Below are positions 61,716-64,000 of a stretch of DNA of 64,000 nucleotides, one piece after another. Below the pieces are notes generated by a model. It worked only from the letters and a program-made list of their open reading frames with translations, was not told where the DNA came from and made no database searches. Made by a program: the position numbers and the translations under genes. Numbering within the stretch: the stretch's first letter is position 1; every line of letters begins with the position of its first letter. The stretch spans positions 1-64,000 of the forward strand of contig NZ_JAGSOV010000017.1 in assembly GCF_023898865.1 (NCBI RefSeq). The letters run 5' to 3'. This DNA is from Pseudonocardia humida (GTDB lineage Bacteria > Actinomycetota > Actinomycetes > Mycobacteriales > Pseudonocardiaceae).

Positions 61716-63005
61716 ATGGCCACGCCGACGACAGCGCATCCGCCCACCTGGCCAGGACGTCCGAACCTGTCGGACATGGAGAGCTTCTGGAGGGCGCCCA
61801 TCGCGGAGCGCGCTGCCGGGTTCGCCGCCCTGCGCGAGCGCGAACCGATCGCCTTCTACGAGGAGCCGCAGTTCTCCATCCTGCCGACCGGCCCGGGCTA
61901 CTGGGCGCTGACCCGGCTCGACGACGTGGTGGAGGCCAGCCGCACCCCGTCGATCTTCACCTCGGGCAGCGGCTCCACCTCGATCACCGACATGCCCCCG
62001 GAGTTCAACGAGTTCTTCGGCTCGATGATCAACATGGACGACCCGCGGCACGCCCGGCTGCGGCGCATCGTCTCGCGCGGGTTCACCCCGCGCCGGCTCA
62101 GCCTGCTCACCGAGGACGTGCACCGCGTCGCCACCCAGATCGTCGACGACGTCATCGAGAAGGGCGAGTGCGACGCGGTCACCGAGATCTCGGCGAAGCT
62201 CCCGCTGGCCATCGTCTGCGACATGATGGGCGTGCCGGCCAGCCAGTACGACTTCGTCTTCGACCGGTCGAACATCGTGCTCGGCGCGGGCGACCCGGAG
62301 TACGTGCCAGAGGGCTCCGACATCATCACCGCGCTGCTCACCGCGGGCGGCGAGCTGGCCGAGCTGATGAAGGACCTGGGCCGCCACCGCGTCGAGAACC
62401 CGACAGACGACGTCACCTCGGCGCTGGTCAACGCCCAGATCGACGGCGAGAGGCTCACCCCCGACGAGCTGGCCTCGTTCTTCATCCTGCTGGTGGTGGC
62501 CGGCAACGAGACCACTCGCAACGCCACCAGCTGGGGCCTGCACCTGCTCACCGAGAACCCCGAGCAGCGCGCCGCCTGGCTGGCCGACCTCGACAGGGTC
62601 ACGCCGACCGCCGTCGAGGAGATCGTCCGCTGGGCCTCGCCGGTGATCTTCATGCGGCGCACGCTGGCGTCCGACGCCGTGCTCGGCGGCCAGCCGATGT
62701 CCGCCGGCGAGAAGGTGCTCCTCTTCTACTGGGCGGCCAACCGCGACCCGAAGCACTTCACCGACCCCGACCGGTTCGACGTGCTGCGCTCGCCGAACCC
62801 GCACGTCGGCTTCGGCGGCCCGGGCCCGCACTTCTGCATGGGCGCGCACCTGGCCCGCCGGGAGATGTCGGTGATGTTCCGCGAGCTGCTGACCCGCGTC
62901 CCCGACATCCACGCCACCGGGGAGCCGCAGCGGCTGCAGTCGATGTTCATCAACGGCATCAAGCACCTGCCGGTGTCGTTCACGCCGGGCCGGCGCAGCA
63001 GCTGA
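61716..63005 (+). CDS. cytochrome P450
   Basis: A 429-residue soluble bacterial P450 mono-oxygenase. The heme ligand is Cys374 in FGGPGPHFCMGAHLARRE; the oxygen-activating I helix has VVAGNETTRN (262-267), and the ExxR pair is in AVEEIVRWASPV (302-305). The style is like the CYP124/125/142 group that oxidises sterol or isoprenoid side chains, but the substrate is not certain. ATG 61716 has GAAAGG 6 bases before it (a GTG 3 bases upstream is in frame). It is followed by an acyl-CoA ligase, suggesting oxidation of a terminal methyl to an acid and then CoA activation. Confidence 0.94.
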   Translation: MATPTTAHPPTWPGRPNLSDMESFWRAPIAERAAGFAALREREPIAFYEEPQFSILPTGPGYWALTRLDDVVEASRTPSIFTSGSGSTSITDMPPEFNEFFGSMINMDDPRHARLRRIVSRGFTPRRLSLLTEDVHRVATQIVDDVIEKGECDAVTEISAKLPLAIVCDMMGVPASQYDFVFDRSNIVLGAGDPEYVPEGSDIITALLTAGGELAELMKDLGRHRVENPTDDVTSALVNAQIDGERLTPDELASFFILLVVAGNETTRNATSWGLHLLTENPEQRAAWLADLDRVTPTAVEEIVRWASPVIFMRRTLASDAVLGGQPMSAGEKVLLFYWAANRDPKHFTDPDRFDVLRSPNPHVGFGGPGPHFCMGAHLARREMSVMFRELLTRVPDIHATGEPQRLQSMFINGIKHLPVSFTPGRRSS

Positions 63006-63043
63006 TCCCCCGCCCCACCCCCGATCACCAACGGAGGCGATCC

Positions 63044-64000
63044 ATGACCGAGACCGTGCAGCAGCCCCGACACCGGACCTCCCTGGAGTACCCGGAGGTA
63101 CCGGTCGGGGCGATCGTCGCCGGGGCGGCCCGCCGCTGGGGCGACCGCGTCGCGCTGCACTTCCTCGGTCGCGAGCTCACCTTCGCCGGCATCTACGAGC
63201 GGGCGTGCGCGTTCGCGAACGCGCTGCGCGCGGCCGGGGTGGGTCGCGGCGACGTGGTGGCCCTGCACCTGCCGAACTGCCCGCAGTACCCGATCGCGTA
63301 CTACGGGACGCTGCTGGCCGGGGCCACCTTCTCGCCGACCAACCCGCTGCTGCCCCCGGCCGACCTGGCCGCCCAGCTGGCCGACTGCGGCGCCGTCGCG
63401 GCGGTCGGCTGGGTGCCGGCGGCGCCGGTGCTGGCCGCGGTGCGGGACCGCACCGACGTGCGGCTGGTCGTGCTGACCGACCGCGCGCAGGGCCTCGACC
63501 CGGACCACCGCGTCGCGCTCGACGCGGTGCCCGGGGCCGTCGACTTCGAGGAGTTCCACGCCGGCGCCCCGACGACCGACCCGCAGGTCGAGATCGACGT
63601 CCACCGCGACCTCGCGCACCTGGCCTACACCGGGGGCACCACGGGCCGCAGCAAGGGCGTGCAGCTGCCGCACCGCAACGTCGTGGTCAACTCGCTGCAG
63701 TACGCCTGCTGGGGCAGCGGCGCCGAGCCGCGGGTCGACGAGCACGGCGGGCTGTGGATCGAGCAGGTCGGCGACCCCGAGGAGTTCCCCACGGCCCTGG
63801 GCACCGGGGTGGCCATCAACCTGACCCCCTGGTTCCACGCCATGGGCACGATCGGCGGGATGAACGTCCCGCAGCTCACCGGCTCGACGAACGTGCTGCA
63901 CGAGCGCTTCGACCCGGCCGCCTACCTGGCCGACGCGGAGAGGTTCCGGGTCACCGGGTTCGGCGGGGCCCCGCCGCTGTACGCCGTCCTGGTCCGCCAC
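63044..64000 (+). CDS. AMP-dependent acyl-CoA ligase, partial (right edge)
   Basis: The first 319 residues of an acyl/fatty-acid CoA ligase: ALHFLGRELTFAGIYERACA, VGRGDVVALHLPNCPQYPIA, GTLLAGATFSPTNPLLPPAD, and the AMP-binding motif AYTGGTTGRSKG at about 195-206, then LTPWFHAMGTIGGMNVPQLT. The ATG 63044 has GGAGG 7 bases upstream. It is 38 bases after the P450, so the pair is an operon. The C-terminal lid domain lies outside the window. Confidence 0.93.
   Translation, partial: MTETVQQPRHRTSLEYPEVPVGAIVAGAARRWGDRVALHFLGRELTFAGIYERACAFANALRAAGVGRGDVVALHLPNCPQYPIAYYGTLLAGATFSPTNPLLPPADLAAQLADCGAVAAVGWVPAAPVLAAVRDRTDVRLVVLTDRAQGLDPDHRVALDAVPGAVDFEEFHAGAPTTDPQVEIDVHRDLAHLAYTGGTTGRSKGVQLPHRNVVVNSLQYACWGSGAEPRVDEHGGLWIEQVGDPEEFPTALGTGVAINLTPWFHAMGTIGGMNVPQLTGSTNVLHERFDPAAYLADAERFRVTGFGGAPPLYAVLVRH

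Overview
This is a very GC-rich stretch of an actinobacterial chromosome. The high GC, many GTG starts, one TTG start, -10 boxes of TANNNT placed right in front of start codons, and a gene order (rpmG-hadA-hadB-trpT-secE-nusG-rplK-rplA) matching mycobacteria and their relatives all point to the Actinomycetes. I infer Pseudonocardiales, probably near Pseudonocardia; no 16S gene is present to confirm this. No insertion sequence, prophage, integrase, rRNA gene or CRISPR array was seen.

The backbone is the transcription/translation super-cluster, all on the minus strand and read from right to left: rpsR (zinc-free type), tRNA-Thr, tRNA-Met, rpmG-hadA-hadB, tRNA-Trp, secE-nusG-rplK-rplA (57.9-53.5 kb); rplJ-rplL with an L10-type leader (50.1-48.8 kb); rpoB-rpoC (46.3-38.8 kb); rpsL-rpsG-fusA-tuf (34.9-30.6 kb); the S10 operon rpsJ to rpsQ (30.3-24.7 kb); the spc operon rplN to rplO, then secY-adk-map (24.7-17.5 kb); and infA-rpmJ-rpsM-rpsK-rpsD-rpoA-rplQ-truA (4.3 kb to the left edge). 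Many genes overlap by 1-4 bases, which implies translational coupling.

Accessory genes sit in the gaps. 4.5-17.5 kb: a DUF1707 membrane protein, a TetR repressor divergent from an LLM-class flavin oxidoreductase, an MFS exporter, a CstA-type transporter with its YbdD partner behind a structured leader and a tiny upstream ORF, the three-gene proton-translocating transhydrogenase, a secreted peptidase-like hydrolase, and a NarL-type two-component system. 35.3-38.7 kb: TetR plus FAD monooxygenase, an unknown gene, and a decayed gene set among palindromic repeats. 46.8-48.7 kb: an acyl-CoA synthetase preceded by a small coupled ORF, on the opposite strand between rpoB and rplL. 50.3-53.5 kb: a decayed XRE/AfsR-type regulator, a CoA-transferase family III racemase, a GlxA/AraC regulator and a small membrane protein. 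58.3-64 kb: a large LuxR ATPase regulator, then a cytochrome P450 and an AMP-dependent acyl-CoA ligase that runs off the right edge.

The most unusual thing seen is that two different ribosomal proteins, L4 and L17, carry nearly the same C-terminal domain of about 60 residues, joined to the ribosomal core by acidic linkers. Other notable signals are an identical 18-base element in the rpsJ and rpsL leaders, a multi-hairpin leader plus 19-codon ORF in front of cstA, overlapping hairpins between rpsD and rpoA, and several compound palindromes, two of which (48.66 and 58.12 kb) are diverged copies with compensatory base changes.
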